From: Myxococcales bacterium
GTDB taxonomy: Bacteria; Myxococcota_A; Polyangia; Palsa-1104
Assembly (NCBI GenBank): GCA_003170275.1
Contig: PNAM01000079.1
Span: forward strand, 104,017 to 168,016
Direction of reading: 5' to 3'
DNA length: 64,000 nt
Shown piece after piece: positions 28,661 through 38,278 of this stretch; position 1 is the stretch's first letter; the number at the start of each line of letters is the position of its first letter. A program made the translations under genes and the position numbers. Under the pieces are notes generated by a model. It searched no databases, was not told the origin of the DNA, and saw only the letters and a list, made by a program, of their open reading frames with translations.

Positions 28661-29371
28661 ATGCAGGTCTGTATCACGGTGGACATGGAGCACGACTGCC
28701 CGCCATTTCTCCGGACCTATCGCGGGGTAACACAAGGGACGCCGCGCCTGCTCGAGCTCCTTTCGGGCGAGGGCGTGAAGGCCACGTTCTTCACCACCGG
28801 CGACGTAGCCCGTCGGTTTCCTGACACAATCCGTTCGATCGTAGACGGCGGACACGAGCTCGGCTGCCACGGCGACTCGCACCGCCGGTTTTCGGCCATG
28901 GACCCGACCACCGCGCGCCAGGAGCTGCACGACGCGACAGACGTGCTCCGCAAGTTCTACCCGGTGGCCTCGTTCCGCGCGCCCAATCTCGACTTCCCGG
29001 CCTCGTTCCTGCCTTTTTTGCGCGACCTCGGCTACAAGGTCGACTCGTCCGAAGGACGGCACAAGCCGGGCTCGTTCTTCAAGGCGCCGTACACCGCCGA
29101 GCGGGTGCGGCGCGTGCCGGCCTCGACCGCGCCGTCGTTGGTGCGGCTGCCGCGCCTGATCCGCGAGCGCTTCTACGCGCGCATGAAGGACCCGGTGGTG
29201 TTCTTCTTCCACCCGTGGGAGTTCGTCGACGTGACGCGCGAGCCGATCCCGATCGACTGCCGGTTCCGCACCGGAGAGCCCGCGCTGCGCACCCTGCGCG
29301 AGACCATCGGCTTCTACCGCGGGCGCGGCGCGACCTTCCGCAGGATGGCCGAGCTCGCCGCCCAAGCGTAG
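28661..29371 (+). CDS. polysaccharide deacetylase (NodB-type)
   Basis: 236 residues from ATG 28661, preceded by AGGAG. The NodB motifs are present: TVDMEHDC (catalytic Asp and metal Asp), GHELGCHGDSHRRF (metal His pair) and RAPNLDFP. No signal peptide, so it may act on a lipid-linked or nucleotide-linked sugar in the cytoplasm, or export is by another route. The next gene begins right after the stop (TAG then ATG), so the two are coupled. Confidence 0.85.
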   Translation: MQVCITVDMEHDCPPFLRTYRGVTQGTPRLLELLSGEGVKATFFTTGDVARRFPDTIRSIVDGGHELGCHGDSHRRFSAMDPTTARQELHDATDVLRKFYPVASFRAPNLDFPASFLPFLRDLGYKVDSSEGRHKPGSFFKAPYTAERVRRVPASTAPSLVRLPRLIRERFYARMKDPVVFFFHPWEFVDVTREPIPIDCRFRTGEPALRTLRETIGFYRGRGATFRRMAELAAQA

Positions 29372-30766
29372 ATGATGACTGCCCGCCGCCTCCTGTTCCT
29401 TCTCGTAGGCATGGCGGGAGCGGCGGTGTTGTGGTTCCCCGGGCAGGCCTACTCGATCGAGCGCTTCGACTGCCCGAACTGGCCGTCGCCGTCGGCGGGG
29501 CTGCCGTACCAGGCGCTGGTGCTGCTGGGCGTGGTGCTCTCGAGCGTGGCGTGGCTGGGGCTGGTCCGCGAGCGCGCGCAGAAGCTGTCGCACGTGCTGT
29601 GGATGGGCGCGGCGCTGCACGCGGTGGCGCTGATCGTGCCGTGCTTCCTGTCGCAAGATCCGCTGTTCTACGCGGCGATCGGGCGCGCGATCGCCAAGTA
29701 CCACGCGAACCCGTACACGCTGCGCATCGGCGACGCGCTGCCCGCCGGCGATCCGTTCCTGGCGGCGATGCCCGGCGTGTGGAAGCTGGGCACCAGCGCG
29801 TACTCGCCGGGGTTCCACGGCGTCGCGTGGCTGGTGGCGCGGTTGGCGGGGGACGACCTGCACCTGGCGCTCAAGCTGTTCCAGGTCGTGGGCCTGTTGT
29901 CGATGCTGGCCACCGCCGCCATAGCCGGCGTGGCCGCGCGTGACGGACGGGCGGCGGCGCTGGTGGTGTTCTCGCCGCTGGCGGTGATCGAGGGAACGAT
30001 CGGCGCGCACAACGACGGGCTGGTCGCGGTGGGCGTGGCGCTGTTCGCGCTGTCGCTGGCGCGGCGCCGGCCGGTGCTGGGGCTGGGCGCGGCGATAGGC
30101 GGGCTGGCGATCAAGGCGTCGGCGGTGCTGCTGGCGGCGATGTACTCGATGACCCTCGCGTTCACCTTCGCGCGCGAGCGACTGCGCGGGCGACGCGGCG
30201 TGTACCTGGCGCTCGCGCTGGTCGCGGCCGCCGCGATCGCGCTGGCGCTGCCGCTGCTCCGCCGCGTGACGCAGGTGATCGGCTCGCCCGACCAGATCGA
30301 CTTCTGCACCTCGTTCAGCGCCGAGTGCGCGATGCGCTTCGGCCTGCGCTGGATCTTTCAACTGGGAATGGCGGCGTGGCTGGTCGGCATCGCCTTCCGC
30401 ATCGCCGGGCTCGGGCTGTTGGTGTGGACCGCCTGGCGCGCCAGCCGCGACGGCAACGTGCTCGGGTGGGCGGCGGCCATGCTGTTCGCCTACTTCCTCT
30501 ACTTCTCCGGCCAGTCCGAGTGCTGGTACTGGCTGCCGCTCTTGCCGCTGCTCTCCTTCGCCGATCCGCGCCTCCAGCCCGCCATGCTCGCGGTGTGCAT
30601 CGTCAGCGTCGCGACCTACCCCGTCCACCTGATGTTCACCTGCGGCGACGTGCAGGGCATGCCCATGTGGCAGCGCATCCTCGGCAACGCCGCCGAAGAA
30701 ATCTCCCTCAACGTCCCCACCACCTGGCTCCTGTGGCGCGGGCTATCGCGGCGCGTAGACGTGTAG
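29372..30766 (+). CDS. polyprenyl-linked mannosyltransferase-like membrane protein
   Basis: 464 residues with about ten hydrophobic helices. The segment LSQDPLFYAAIGRAIAKYHANPYT with its acidic residue, and GAHNDGLVAVGVALFALSLA, resemble GT87/GT39-type glycosyltransferases that use polyprenyl-phosphate sugars. Directly downstream of the deacetylase, suggesting joint work on a surface glycan. The last 24 bases overlap the convergent gene. Confidence 0.7.
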   Translation: MMTARRLLFLLVGMAGAAVLWFPGQAYSIERFDCPNWPSPSAGLPYQALVLLGVVLSSVAWLGLVRERAQKLSHVLWMGAALHAVALIVPCFLSQDPLFYAAIGRAIAKYHANPYTLRIGDALPAGDPFLAAMPGVWKLGTSAYSPGFHGVAWLVARLAGDDLHLALKLFQVVGLLSMLATAAIAGVAARDGRAAALVVFSPLAVIEGTIGAHNDGLVAVGVALFALSLARRRPVLGLGAAIGGLAIKASAVLLAAMYSMTLAFTFARERLRGRRGVYLALALVAAAAIALALPLLRRVTQVIGSPDQIDFCTSFSAECAMRFGLRWIFQLGMAAWLVGIAFRIAGLGLLVWTAWRASRDGNVLGWAAAMLFAYFLYFSGQSECWYWLPLLPLLSFADPRLQPAMLAVCIVSVATYPVHLMFTCGDVQGMPMWQRILGNAAEEISLNVPTTWLLWRGLSRRVDV

Positions 30767-32128
30767 GGCGCCGGACTGCGAGACCAGGCGGTAGTGGGCG
30801 CGTAGGGCGTCGAGCTCGGCGGCGGTGAAGCGATCGCGGTGCAGGAAGTTGTTGGCGGCGGGCTCTTCGAGGGTGAAATCGAGGAGCACGCGCGCGACCT
30901 CGCCGTGCTCGAACGCGCGCACCAGCGGCGCGGCGTCCCAGCGGCCGGCGTAGGAGAGCTGGGTGGCGAGGTAGGGGATGGCGATCGGTTCCTTGCCGGC
31001 GCCCAGCGCGGGGAGCCACGCCTGCTCGGCGAACACCGTGCCGGAGACGCCGGCGAGCGCCGCTCGCGCACCGGAGAGCTCGAGCTTCGAGGCGGGCAGC
31101 GCGAACGCGAGGAGAACGATCACCCAGACGGTGGTCTCGGCGAGCGCCAGCGCGAGGTGCGCGTACAACAGGCGCACCGGCGCGCCCGCGGAGACGGCGA
31201 CCGCGACCACCACTACCAGCGCGGCGAAGAACTCGAGCAGGTAGTTCGCGCTCGAGCCGGTGCGGCCGAGCGCCAGCCACCACAGCGCACCGAGCGCGAG
31301 CACCGCGCCCCACGGCCCGAGCACCTGGCGCGCCTCGGGCGAGAAGCGGTCGCGATGGCGCCACGCCCAGATCGCGATCGCCACGCCGAACATCGACGGG
31401 GCAACGGCCTCGCCGAGGTAGCGCAGGAAGGTGATCAGCTTCCAACCGGCGATCGACCACATCACCAGCGGCTCGAACAGGTGCAGCGCGAAGATGCTCG
31501 CGCCCAAAAGCAGCGCGGTGGTGAGCGCGAGCACGATGCCGTTGCGGGTCTCGCGCCACAGCGCCCACAGGATCACGCCGCCCGGCAGCACGATCAGGTT
31601 GTGCTTGGCGAGCAGCGAGGCGGTGAACGCGATCGCGGCGAGCATCGGCCAGCCGCGCACGCGCCGCGCGGCGAGCGTGACCCCGACCGCGCCCAGGCCG
31701 AGCGCCAGCGAATCGGCGCGGCACACCACCGCGTGATAGCCGGGCTGGCAGGTGGCGGCGAACAGCAGCGCGGCGAGCACGCCGGTGCGGCGCGAGCGGG
31801 TGGCGCCTGCCACCGACACGCCGATCATCGCCATCGCCAGGAGAAAACCGGCCAGCGACACCAGCCGCCCGACCGGCAGGATCGCCGCGTCCGACGGCGC
31901 CAGCCAGGCGACGAGGTGGAGCTGCAGGGGCGGATAGTTGCTCGAGAGCAGCGGCAGCTCGCCGAGCGGCCGGTACAGATCGCGGCCGTGGCGCAACAGC
32001 CAGATCCACACCGCGGTGTCGCCCTCGGCGTAGTCGAACGCGGCCGGGCAGCCCACCGCGCACACCCAGAACAGCGCCATCACGCAGGCACCGGCGACCA
32101 TCAGCGCGACGGCGGGCTTGCGGTTCAT
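30743..32128 (-). CDS. GT39-like integral membrane glycosyltransferase
   Basis: 461 residues and about eleven hydrophobic helices. Early acidic motif FDYAEGDTAVWIWLLRHGRDLY and SSNYPPLQLHL after it match the acceptor-side loop pattern of the GT-C fold. It ends in a soluble ~90-residue domain. It begins 1 base after the stop of the MMPL gene, so the genes 35662-30743 are one operon. Confidence 0.7.
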   Translation of the reverse strand: MNRKPAVALMVAGACVMALFWVCAVGCPAAFDYAEGDTAVWIWLLRHGRDLYRPLGELPLLSSNYPPLQLHLVAWLAPSDAAILPVGRLVSLAGFLLAMAMIGVSVAGATRSRRTGVLAALLFAATCQPGYHAVVCRADSLALGLGAVGVTLAARRVRGWPMLAAIAFTASLLAKHNLIVLPGGVILWALWRETRNGIVLALTTALLLGASIFALHLFEPLVMWSIAGWKLITFLRYLGEAVAPSMFGVAIAIWAWRHRDRFSPEARQVLGPWGAVLALGALWWLALGRTGSSANYLLEFFAALVVVVAVAVSAGAPVRLLYAHLALALAETTVWVIVLLAFALPASKLELSGARAALAGVSGTVFAEQAWLPALGAGKEPIAIPYLATQLSYAGRWDAAPLVRAFEHGEVARVLLDFTLEEPAANNFLHRDRFTAAELDALRAHYRLVSQSGALHVYAPR

Positions 32129-32129
32129 T

Positions 32130-34616
32130 TCAGCTGGAGGACGACGACGGCTTGGCGCGGCGCTTGCGCAAGAGCTGCACGATGGCCGGGAGCGCGATCA
32201 GCGCCGCCGCCAGGCAGGTCACCTCGCCGATGTCGGCGAGCAGGCCGAACGAGCGCAGCGCGGCGTTGTGCGACATGAGCAGCGAGCTGTAGCCGATGAT
32301 GGTAGTCATGGAGCACAGCGCCACCGCCGAGCCGGTGTCGGCGATCACCGGCGTGATCTTGTCGATGCCTTCGGCGCGCAGGCGGGCCCAGATGTTGGCC
32401 GCGTAGTCGGCGCCCACGCCGAGCGTGATCGGCAGCCCGACGAAGTTCATGAAGTTGATCTTGAGCTTGAGCGTCCCGAGGATGCCGCCCAGCCAGACGA
32501 TGCCGATGAACAGCGAGATCAGCACCGGCCCGGCGCCGAACAGCCCGAAGGCGACCAGCACCAGCGCGGTCACGCCCACCAGCGCGGCGAGCATCACGCG
32601 CGGCCCGTCGGCGATGATGGTCTCGAGCATGCCGGCGAAGACGGTCGCCGCCGACATCGCGGTCCAAGACTTGCCGAGCGCCTCGACCTTGAGCGCCTTG
32701 GACATGCGCAACAGGTCGTGGCCGTTCCAGTCGTAGTAGGTCGCGTGATCGGCGTCGATGCCCACCAGCCGCCCGAGTACGCCGTCGGTCTCGGTGAACG
32801 CCTCGCGCACCTGGCGCGGCAGATCGTCGGTGGTGAGCGTGCGCAGGTAGTCGGGCGGCCGCCACGCCTGCACCTCGGCCAGCTCGTCCTTGTCCATGAT
32901 CGACTTGTGCTTGTCGATCTTGGCGCGGATGCGGTTCAGCATCGCCAGCTTTTCGGCCTGATCCTTGGGCAGCGTCGACGAGACCGTGCGCACCTCCTTG
33001 AGCACGTGCGCGGGGCCCTGGGCCTCGTCTTGCTTCTTCATCGCCGCGGCCACCGCGTCGGCTTGATCGGGGCTATCGACCAGCAGCACGCCGTTGTTGC
33101 CGATGTAGCCGGCGCCGACGTCGCCCATCCCGAGCAGCTCCATGCGACCCCAAAGCCGATCCGACGGCGTCGCGTCGGTGCGCAACTTGAGGAAGTCCCA
33201 CTCGAGCGGATCCTTGACGTAGCTGACCAGCGGCCCGATCGCCGCGCCGAGACACAAGAGCGTGAGCAGCGCGGGGAGCAGCGGGCGCTTCTCCGACAGC
33301 CGCCCGACGAACGCGAACGGCCGCCGCCACAGGTTGCCGCGCGGCGTGAGGATGCCAGGCGCCAGCCGCTCGCCGAAGATCACCATCGGCGGCACCAGCA
33401 GGAAGGTGAACAGCCACACCAGCAGCATGCCGGCGCCGCCGAGCAGGCCGAACTGATTGAAGCCGCGGAAGCTGGTGAGCAGCAGGCACCCGTAGGCGAT
33501 CGAGGCCGCACCCATCGCGGTCAGCGTGCCGAGCAGCGCCTCGGACATGGCGATGGCGAGCGCCTGCGGAACGGCCAGCCCGCGCCGCCGCTCCTCGCCG
33601 TAGCGCGCGAGCAGCACGATCGGCGTGTTGATGCCGTTGCCGAGGATGATCGAGATCAGGAACGCGGTGTTGATGTTGAGGTAGTGGATGGTGACCGACG
33701 CCAGCGTCAGCGCGAGCAGGAGCCCGAGCACCGCGGGCGCGCCGATCACCAGGATCAGCGCGAAGCGCCGGAAGTAGAGGAAGATCGCCAGCAGCACCAG
33801 CGTCGAGCACAGCACGGTGGCGATGGTGAGATCCTCGCGGATGCCGTTCTGCATGTCGATCGCCTGCGCGATGCCGCCGGTGAACTCGACCACCATCTTC
33901 GGGTTGAACTTGTGCGGATCGAGCCGCGCCACCAGCGTCTGCACCGCCTCGAGCGTGTCGCGATCGCCCTTGGTCGCCAGCCCGCCGAGGCGCCGCCACA
34001 TCATGATGCCGAGGAAGTGCTGGCCTTCGGCGGTGTTCTCGAAGTAGCTCGAGTCCTTGCGCACCGGCAGCTTCTTGTTGAGCTTCTCGCGCAGCTCCTT
34101 GAGCTCGGCGTCGGGATCGCCCTCGAGATCCACCACCAGCGGGGAGGAGCGCTTGGCGATGATGCGGTCGAGCAGCTCCTCGGCGTGCGCCGTGTCCGAG
34201 CTCTCCGCGTAGAGCCACTTCCACTTGGCGGCGTATTCGGGGATCTCGGTCTCGGGCTTCCACTGGATCTCCGAGAAGGCCTCGGGGATCATCTTGGCCA
34301 GCTCCGGACGCAGCGCCTCGGCGAACGCGTGGTTGGCGTTCTCGTCGGGGCTGTGCACGATCATGACCAGGTTGGTGGCGCTCTTTTGATGGCCGGCGAT
34401 GCGCCGCAGCGCCAGCACCGCGGGGTGCTCGTCGGGGAGCAGCTCGGTGTAGTCGGTGTGCAGCTCGAGCTTGAGCGACATGTGCAGCGCGCCCGCGCAC
34501 ACCAGCGCCAGCACCCCGAGGATCAAGAGCGTGTGGCGCTCGGCGAACGCGACGTAGCGCGCGAACACGCGGTACGCGCGCGAACGTGGCATCTCGGTCA
34601 AGATACTTCCCGCCAT
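32130..34616 (-). CDS. MMPL/RND-type lipid transporter (HpnN-like)
   Basis: 828 residues from ATG 34616; ATG 34592 is an alternative that would avoid a 19-base overlap with the gene before it. The layout is the RND/MMPL one: a helix, a large periplasmic domain (~35-260), five helices, a second periplasmic domain and five more helices. SIILGNGINTPIVLLARYGEE and LGVGADYAANIWARLR are the two conserved helix pairs. The family exports lipids; HpnN moves hopanoids, but no squalene-hopene cyclase is seen here, so the cargo is open. Confidence 0.83.
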   Translation of the reverse strand: MAGSILTEMPRSRAYRVFARYVAFAERHTLLILGVLALVCAGALHMSLKLELHTDYTELLPDEHPAVLALRRIAGHQKSATNLVMIVHSPDENANHAFAEALRPELAKMIPEAFSEIQWKPETEIPEYAAKWKWLYAESSDTAHAEELLDRIIAKRSSPLVVDLEGDPDAELKELREKLNKKLPVRKDSSYFENTAEGQHFLGIMMWRRLGGLATKGDRDTLEAVQTLVARLDPHKFNPKMVVEFTGGIAQAIDMQNGIREDLTIATVLCSTLVLLAIFLYFRRFALILVIGAPAVLGLLLALTLASVTIHYLNINTAFLISIILGNGINTPIVLLARYGEERRRGLAVPQALAIAMSEALLGTLTAMGAASIAYGCLLLTSFRGFNQFGLLGGAGMLLVWLFTFLLVPPMVIFGERLAPGILTPRGNLWRRPFAFVGRLSEKRPLLPALLTLLCLGAAIGPLVSYVKDPLEWDFLKLRTDATPSDRLWGRMELLGMGDVGAGYIGNNGVLLVDSPDQADAVAAAMKKQDEAQGPAHVLKEVRTVSSTLPKDQAEKLAMLNRIRAKIDKHKSIMDKDELAEVQAWRPPDYLRTLTTDDLPRQVREAFTETDGVLGRLVGIDADHATYYDWNGHDLLRMSKALKVEALGKSWTAMSAATVFAGMLETIIADGPRVMLAALVGVTALVLVAFGLFGAGPVLISLFIGIVWLGGILGTLKLKINFMNFVGLPITLGVGADYAANIWARLRAEGIDKITPVIADTGSAVALCSMTTIIGYSSLLMSHNAALRSFGLLADIGEVTCLAAALIALPAIVQLLRKRRAKPSSSSS

Positions 34617-35662
34617 TGACGTCGTAGCTCCCAGAGCCCGATCGCGGTCACGGGCACGAAGTGGGCGAGGTGATAGAGGATGGCGACCGCGAGCGCCCGC
34701 CCGTGATCGACGCCGAGCACGCCCATGGCGATCACCAGGCCCGCCTCGACCACCCCGAACTGTCCGGGCGTGGACGGCAACAGGCCGGCGAGCCGTGCAA
34801 CCAGTACGATGATGAACCACGAAGGGATCGGCAGCGCCACGCCGACCGCGGCCAACGCCAGGCCGACCGTCGCTGCGTTGGCGAAATCGTTGACGAACGA
34901 GCAGACCAGCGAGTACGCCCAGATGCGCGGCGAGCGAAGCAGGTACATCCCTTCGTGCAGCGTGCCGAGAAAGCCGCGCACTTGATGCATCAGCCCGTAG
35001 CCGTCCGCACGCTCGCGCGCCTGGTAGCGCCAGCCGATCACCATCACCGCGATCGCGCCGCCCGCGCCGGCGACGGCGAACAGGTACAGCGAGTAGCCCA
35101 TCGCCGCCGGGAGCGTCGCGACCGCCGCGACCACGCCGATCTCGAGCCCGAGGCCGAGCGCGTCGATCACCTTCTCGACCACCTGCGCGGCGACCAGGCC
35201 ACCGACGGTGTAGCCGTAGCGGCGCTTGAGGTGGACGGTGCGCAACACCTCGGCCGCGGGCGCCGGGAGCAGATGGTGCGCGGCGCTCGACGCCAGGTAG
35301 ATCGACGTCATCGACCAGAAGCCGACGCCCGCCTTGGGAGTCGGCAGCGGGCGCACCAGCAGCCACAGCCGCATGCTGCACGGGATCATGCACAAGGTGA
35401 CCGCCACCAGGCTGGCCAGCGCGACGAAGCGCAGATCCGCCGCGCGCAGCGCCTCGCCGAACGCGTGCAGGTCGACGGTGCGCGCCGCCAGCCAGAGCAG
35501 CCCGGCGATCAGCGCGAGGCTGAAGGTCCAGCGCAGCACCGTCCGACCCCGCCGCGCGGAGTGTGGAATTTCCGACGCCGCGGTCACATCTGACGACGCA
35601 GAAGCTACGAGTTTGGTGTCACCCATGAGGGTCGGGGCATTGGCGAGCAACAATCGGTCCAT
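34598..35662 (-). CDS. LPG-synthase-like/UPF0104 membrane protein
   Basis: 354 residues with about eight helices; the first ~35 may be unstructured and Met13 is an alternative start. The family signature LPSTPGQFGVVEAGLV is present near residue 300. Relatives include MprF-type domains, AglD and HpnL. Pairing with an MMPL exporter and a GT39-like enzyme suggests glycolipid or hopanoid-like lipid handling; that is inference from neighbourhood. Confidence 0.8.
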   Translation of the reverse strand: MDRLLLANAPTLMGDTKLVASASSDVTAASEIPHSARRGRTVLRWTFSLALIAGLLWLAARTVDLHAFGEALRAADLRFVALASLVAVTLCMIPCSMRLWLLVRPLPTPKAGVGFWSMTSIYLASSAAHHLLPAPAAEVLRTVHLKRRYGYTVGGLVAAQVVEKVIDALGLGLEIGVVAAVATLPAAMGYSLYLFAVAGAGGAIAVMVIGWRYQARERADGYGLMHQVRGFLGTLHEGMYLLRSPRIWAYSLVCSFVNDFANAATVGLALAAVGVALPIPSWFIIVLVARLAGLLPSTPGQFGVVEAGLVIAMGVLGVDHGRALAVAILYHLAHFVPVTAIGLWELRRQWREVS

Positions 35663-35747
35663 TTCTTATACCCGCGATACCCCGGGCACCAGAATTAAAA
35701 AAGTGACTTGCGGCACGAGGGGATGACCCTGACAATGCGCCCCGCTC

Positions 35748-36890
35748 ATGGTCACGGTCGACGAGGTTGTGGACGAAGCGGAATTCGCCGCGCTCGAGAC
35801 GGAATGGCAGGCGCTGATCGACCGCGCCGGCTCGGCCACGCCGTTCCAGAGCTGGGAGTGGCTGTCGACCTGGTGGAAGCACCACGGCGCGGGCAAGTTG
35901 TGGGTGCTGGTCGCGCGCGTGGAAGGCGCCATGGTCGGTTTGATGCCGCTGGTGGTGACCCGCTACAGAGGATCGCCACTGCGCCAGGTGCGCTGGATGG
36001 GCGCCCCCTTGTCGGACTACCAGGACCTGATCGCCGACGACGCGCACCAGGCGCTCTGCGCGCAAGCCTTCCTGGACCACCTGGCGGCCCAGCGAGATCG
36101 CTGGGACCTGTGTGACCTCAACGACTTGCGCGAGGGCGCGGCGCTGACGGGGGCGGCTTCGAAGGAGCTCCGCGCGCAGCTCGTGTTTCATCGCAAGTGC
36201 CCGGTGATCAAGCTGGGCAGCGAGTGGGACGCGTACCTCAAGACGCTCGGAAAGAACACCCGCGCCAACGTCGGGCGGCGGCGGCGCCAGCTCGAGAAGG
36301 CGTTCCGCACCGAGCTCGAGACCGTCGAGGGCGACGCGCTGCCCGGCGCGATGGAGGATCTGTTTCGCCTGCACAACCGTCGCTGGCGGCGGCGCGGCGC
36401 GATGGGCGCGTTCGCCGGTAAGCGCATGCAGGCGTTCCACCACGAGGTCGCGCAAAAGTTTCTCGCGCGCGGCTGGCTCAAGCTGCACCGCATGCGGCTC
36501 GACGGCGAGGCGCGCGCAGCGTTCTACTGCTTTCAGCTCAACGGCCGCGTCTACTACTACCTGAGCGGGTTCGACCACACCGTCGGCAAGTTCAGCCCGG
36601 GCAACGTGATGATGGGCTACGCGATTGAGCGGGCGATCGCCGACGGGGCGCGCGAATTCGACCTCTTGCGCGGCGACGAGAGCTACAAGTACATGTGGAA
36701 GGCCGAAGATCGTTCGACGCAGCGCCTGGTGATCGGCCACGGCACCCTCCGCTCGCGGATCGCGGTCGGCGGGCACCGCTTCGAGCGCTGGGTCGAGCAC
36801 GAGGGGCTCAAGGTGCAGCGGCGCCTGTGGGGGCGCAAGGAGGCGGAACGCGCCGAACCTGCTAGACTTCCCGAACCTGATGGGAACTAG
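35748..36890 (+). CDS. CelD/BcsL-type GNAT acyltransferase
   Basis: 380 residues. The chain matches the double-GNAT fold of the CelD/BcsL family: TPFQSWEWLSTWWKHHG near the start, LGKNTRANVGRRRRQLEKAF in the middle, and FYCFQLNGRVYYYLSGFD followed by FDLLRGDESYKYMW near the end. Members are linked to exopolysaccharide or cellulose clusters. It starts just after the divergent lipid gene. It overlaps the next gene by 11 bases. Confidence 0.82.
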   Translation: MVTVDEVVDEAEFAALETEWQALIDRAGSATPFQSWEWLSTWWKHHGAGKLWVLVARVEGAMVGLMPLVVTRYRGSPLRQVRWMGAPLSDYQDLIADDAHQALCAQAFLDHLAAQRDRWDLCDLNDLREGAALTGAASKELRAQLVFHRKCPVIKLGSEWDAYLKTLGKNTRANVGRRRRQLEKAFRTELETVEGDALPGAMEDLFRLHNRRWRRRGAMGAFAGKRMQAFHHEVAQKFLARGWLKLHRMRLDGEARAAFYCFQLNGRVYYYLSGFDHTVGKFSPGNVMMGYAIERAIADGAREFDLLRGDESYKYMWKAEDRSTQRLVIGHGTLRSRIAVGGHRFERWVEHEGLKVQRRLWGRKEAERAEPARLPEPDGN

Positions 36891-38082
36891 CCGGATCTGC
36901 CTCGCCCTGGCGTTCTTCGCGAGCGGATCCGCGTTCGCCGAAGCGAAGCCTGCGCCGCTCCAGACGCTGCCGGCCGACAAGCTGCAAGCGCTGGCGCCGC
37001 TGTTGCGCTCGAACGATCTCGCGCTGATCGAGTCGGGCGACAAGGGCGTGATGAAGCAGCTCACCACCGTGACGCTGGTGGCGGCGCCGGCGGCCGAGGT
37101 GCGCGACGTGGTGATCCACCCGGAGCGCTACGGCCAGTTCGTGCGCAACATGAAGGAGTCGACGGTCAAGCCGGAGCCGGGCGGCACGCTGTTCCACTCC
37201 TACGCGATCAACTACACCATCTACACCGTCGACGGTCGCCATCGCTACGTGTTCGACAAGGAAGGCGCGGGCGGCGGGCCGCCGGCGGTCGAGATGTACG
37301 ATCCCGACTCCAACGGCGTGCGCCACTATCGCTGGGAGTTTCTCCCCGTCGGCTCGGCGACGCTGCTGGTGCTGTACGGCTTCACGGTGGTGCCGCGCGA
37401 CGGCTTCATGTCCAAGTTCCTCAACCAGGCGCCGTCGCTGGAGTACGGCCTGGCGCTGATCCCGCAGCTCACGCTCGCGCTGGCGGTCAAGGAGCGCACC
37501 GTCGCGCTGCGCGGCGGCAAGCGGGAGGCGCTGCCGTCGGGCGATCCGGGCAGCTACGACTTTCTCCTCGACCGCGGCACGGTCGCGCTGTTGCGCACGG
37601 CGGCGGGCCGGCTCTCGGACATCAGCCTGATCGATCGCACCACCGCCAAGCCCGACGCGCTGGTCAAGGTCGCGAGCGAGCCGATCCACTGGGCGAACTT
37701 CATGCCCACCATCCATCGCTCGACCCCGCTCGGCAACGTTCAGGGCATGTCGGGCGTGGAGCTCGAGCAGTCGCTGCCGCTGATGAGCTGGACCAGCACG
37801 TTCGCGTACAAGTCCGAGCCGGGCGCGGTGGACCTGTTCGGGGTGAGCGGCGATCTGCACGGCACGCGCTTCCGCTGGGACGTGCGCGCGCGCGACGCCA
37901 CCCACTCGGAGCTGGTGCTGCGCGCGATCCAGCACTACGAGCAGGGCAGCATGGTGGTGCACGAGCTGTACAAGCTCGAGCCGCTGTTCGAATACGGCGT
38001 GGACGTCGGGCTCGGGCTGGTGCAGCTGCAGGCCGTGCGGGCGCGCGCCGAGCAGCTCACCACCAGCCGCGCCACGCGCTGA
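36880..38082 (+). CDS. exported SRPBCC-like protein with two domains
   Basis: 400 residues with a Sec signal (LALAFFASGSAFA). Residues ~55-200 resemble a START/SRPBCC ligand-binding domain (VTLVAAPAAEVRDVVIHPER, then HYRWEFLPVGSATLLVLYGF), and ~205-395 repeat the same order (LVKVASEPIHWANFMPTIHR). A periplasmic hydrophobic-ligand carrier is plausible in this lipid-rich neighbourhood. The first 11 bases overlap the acyltransferase gene. Confidence 0.65.
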   Translation: MGTSRICLALAFFASGSAFAEAKPAPLQTLPADKLQALAPLLRSNDLALIESGDKGVMKQLTTVTLVAAPAAEVRDVVIHPERYGQFVRNMKESTVKPEPGGTLFHSYAINYTIYTVDGRHRYVFDKEGAGGGPPAVEMYDPDSNGVRHYRWEFLPVGSATLLVLYGFTVVPRDGFMSKFLNQAPSLEYGLALIPQLTLALAVKERTVALRGGKREALPSGDPGSYDFLLDRGTVALLRTAAGRLSDISLIDRTTAKPDALVKVASEPIHWANFMPTIHRSTPLGNVQGMSGVELEQSLPLMSWTSTFAYKSEPGAVDLFGVSGDLHGTRFRWDVRARDATHSELVLRAIQHYEQGSMVVHELYKLEPLFEYGVDVGLGLVQLQAVRARAEQLTTSRATR

Positions 38083-38107
38083 GCGCCCCGACGGGTGTCG
38101 ACGGACC

Positions 38108-38136
38108 TTGACAGGCGCCCGGCCACCGTCTAGTTT
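38108..38136 (+). promoter_or_regulatory. sigma-70 promoter of tRNA-Leu
   Basis: TTGACA (38108-38113), exactly 17 bases, then TAGTTT (38131-38136). Transcription would start about 6-12 bases before the mature tRNA end. Confidence 0.75.
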
Positions 38137-38148
38137 TCTCCCGCTCTA

Positions 38149-38233
38149 GCGAAAGTGGCGGAACTGGCAGACGCGCAGGATTCAGGATCCTGTGGGTAAA
38201 ACCGTGAGGGTTCGACTCCCTTCTTTCGCACCA
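38149..38233 (+). tRNA. tRNA-Leu (anticodon CAG)
   Basis: 85 nt including an encoded CCA. The acceptor pairs GCGAAAG with CTTTCGC. The anticodon stem CAGGA/TCCTG closes a 7-base loop TTCAGGA with anticodon CAG, reading CUG codons, which are common here. The variable arm is long (class II), as expected for Leu, and the T-loop GGTTCGACTCC is standard. The 3' 51 bases serve as the attachment site for integrated elements. Confidence 0.95.
38181..38231 (+). repeat. attL: 51-bp direct repeat inside tRNA-Leu
   Basis: From the first base of the anticodon loop to the second base before the end of CCA. Identical over 51 bases to 56663-56713. Identity stops abruptly on both sides (GGA before one copy, GCCG before the other; CAGC after one, TCAG after the other), the expected footprint of tyrosine-recombinase integration at a tRNA. 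Confidence 0.92.
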
Positions 38234-38278
38234 GCTTGGAACTGTTCAGCTAATCTCCGATTTCCGAACTACCATCTA

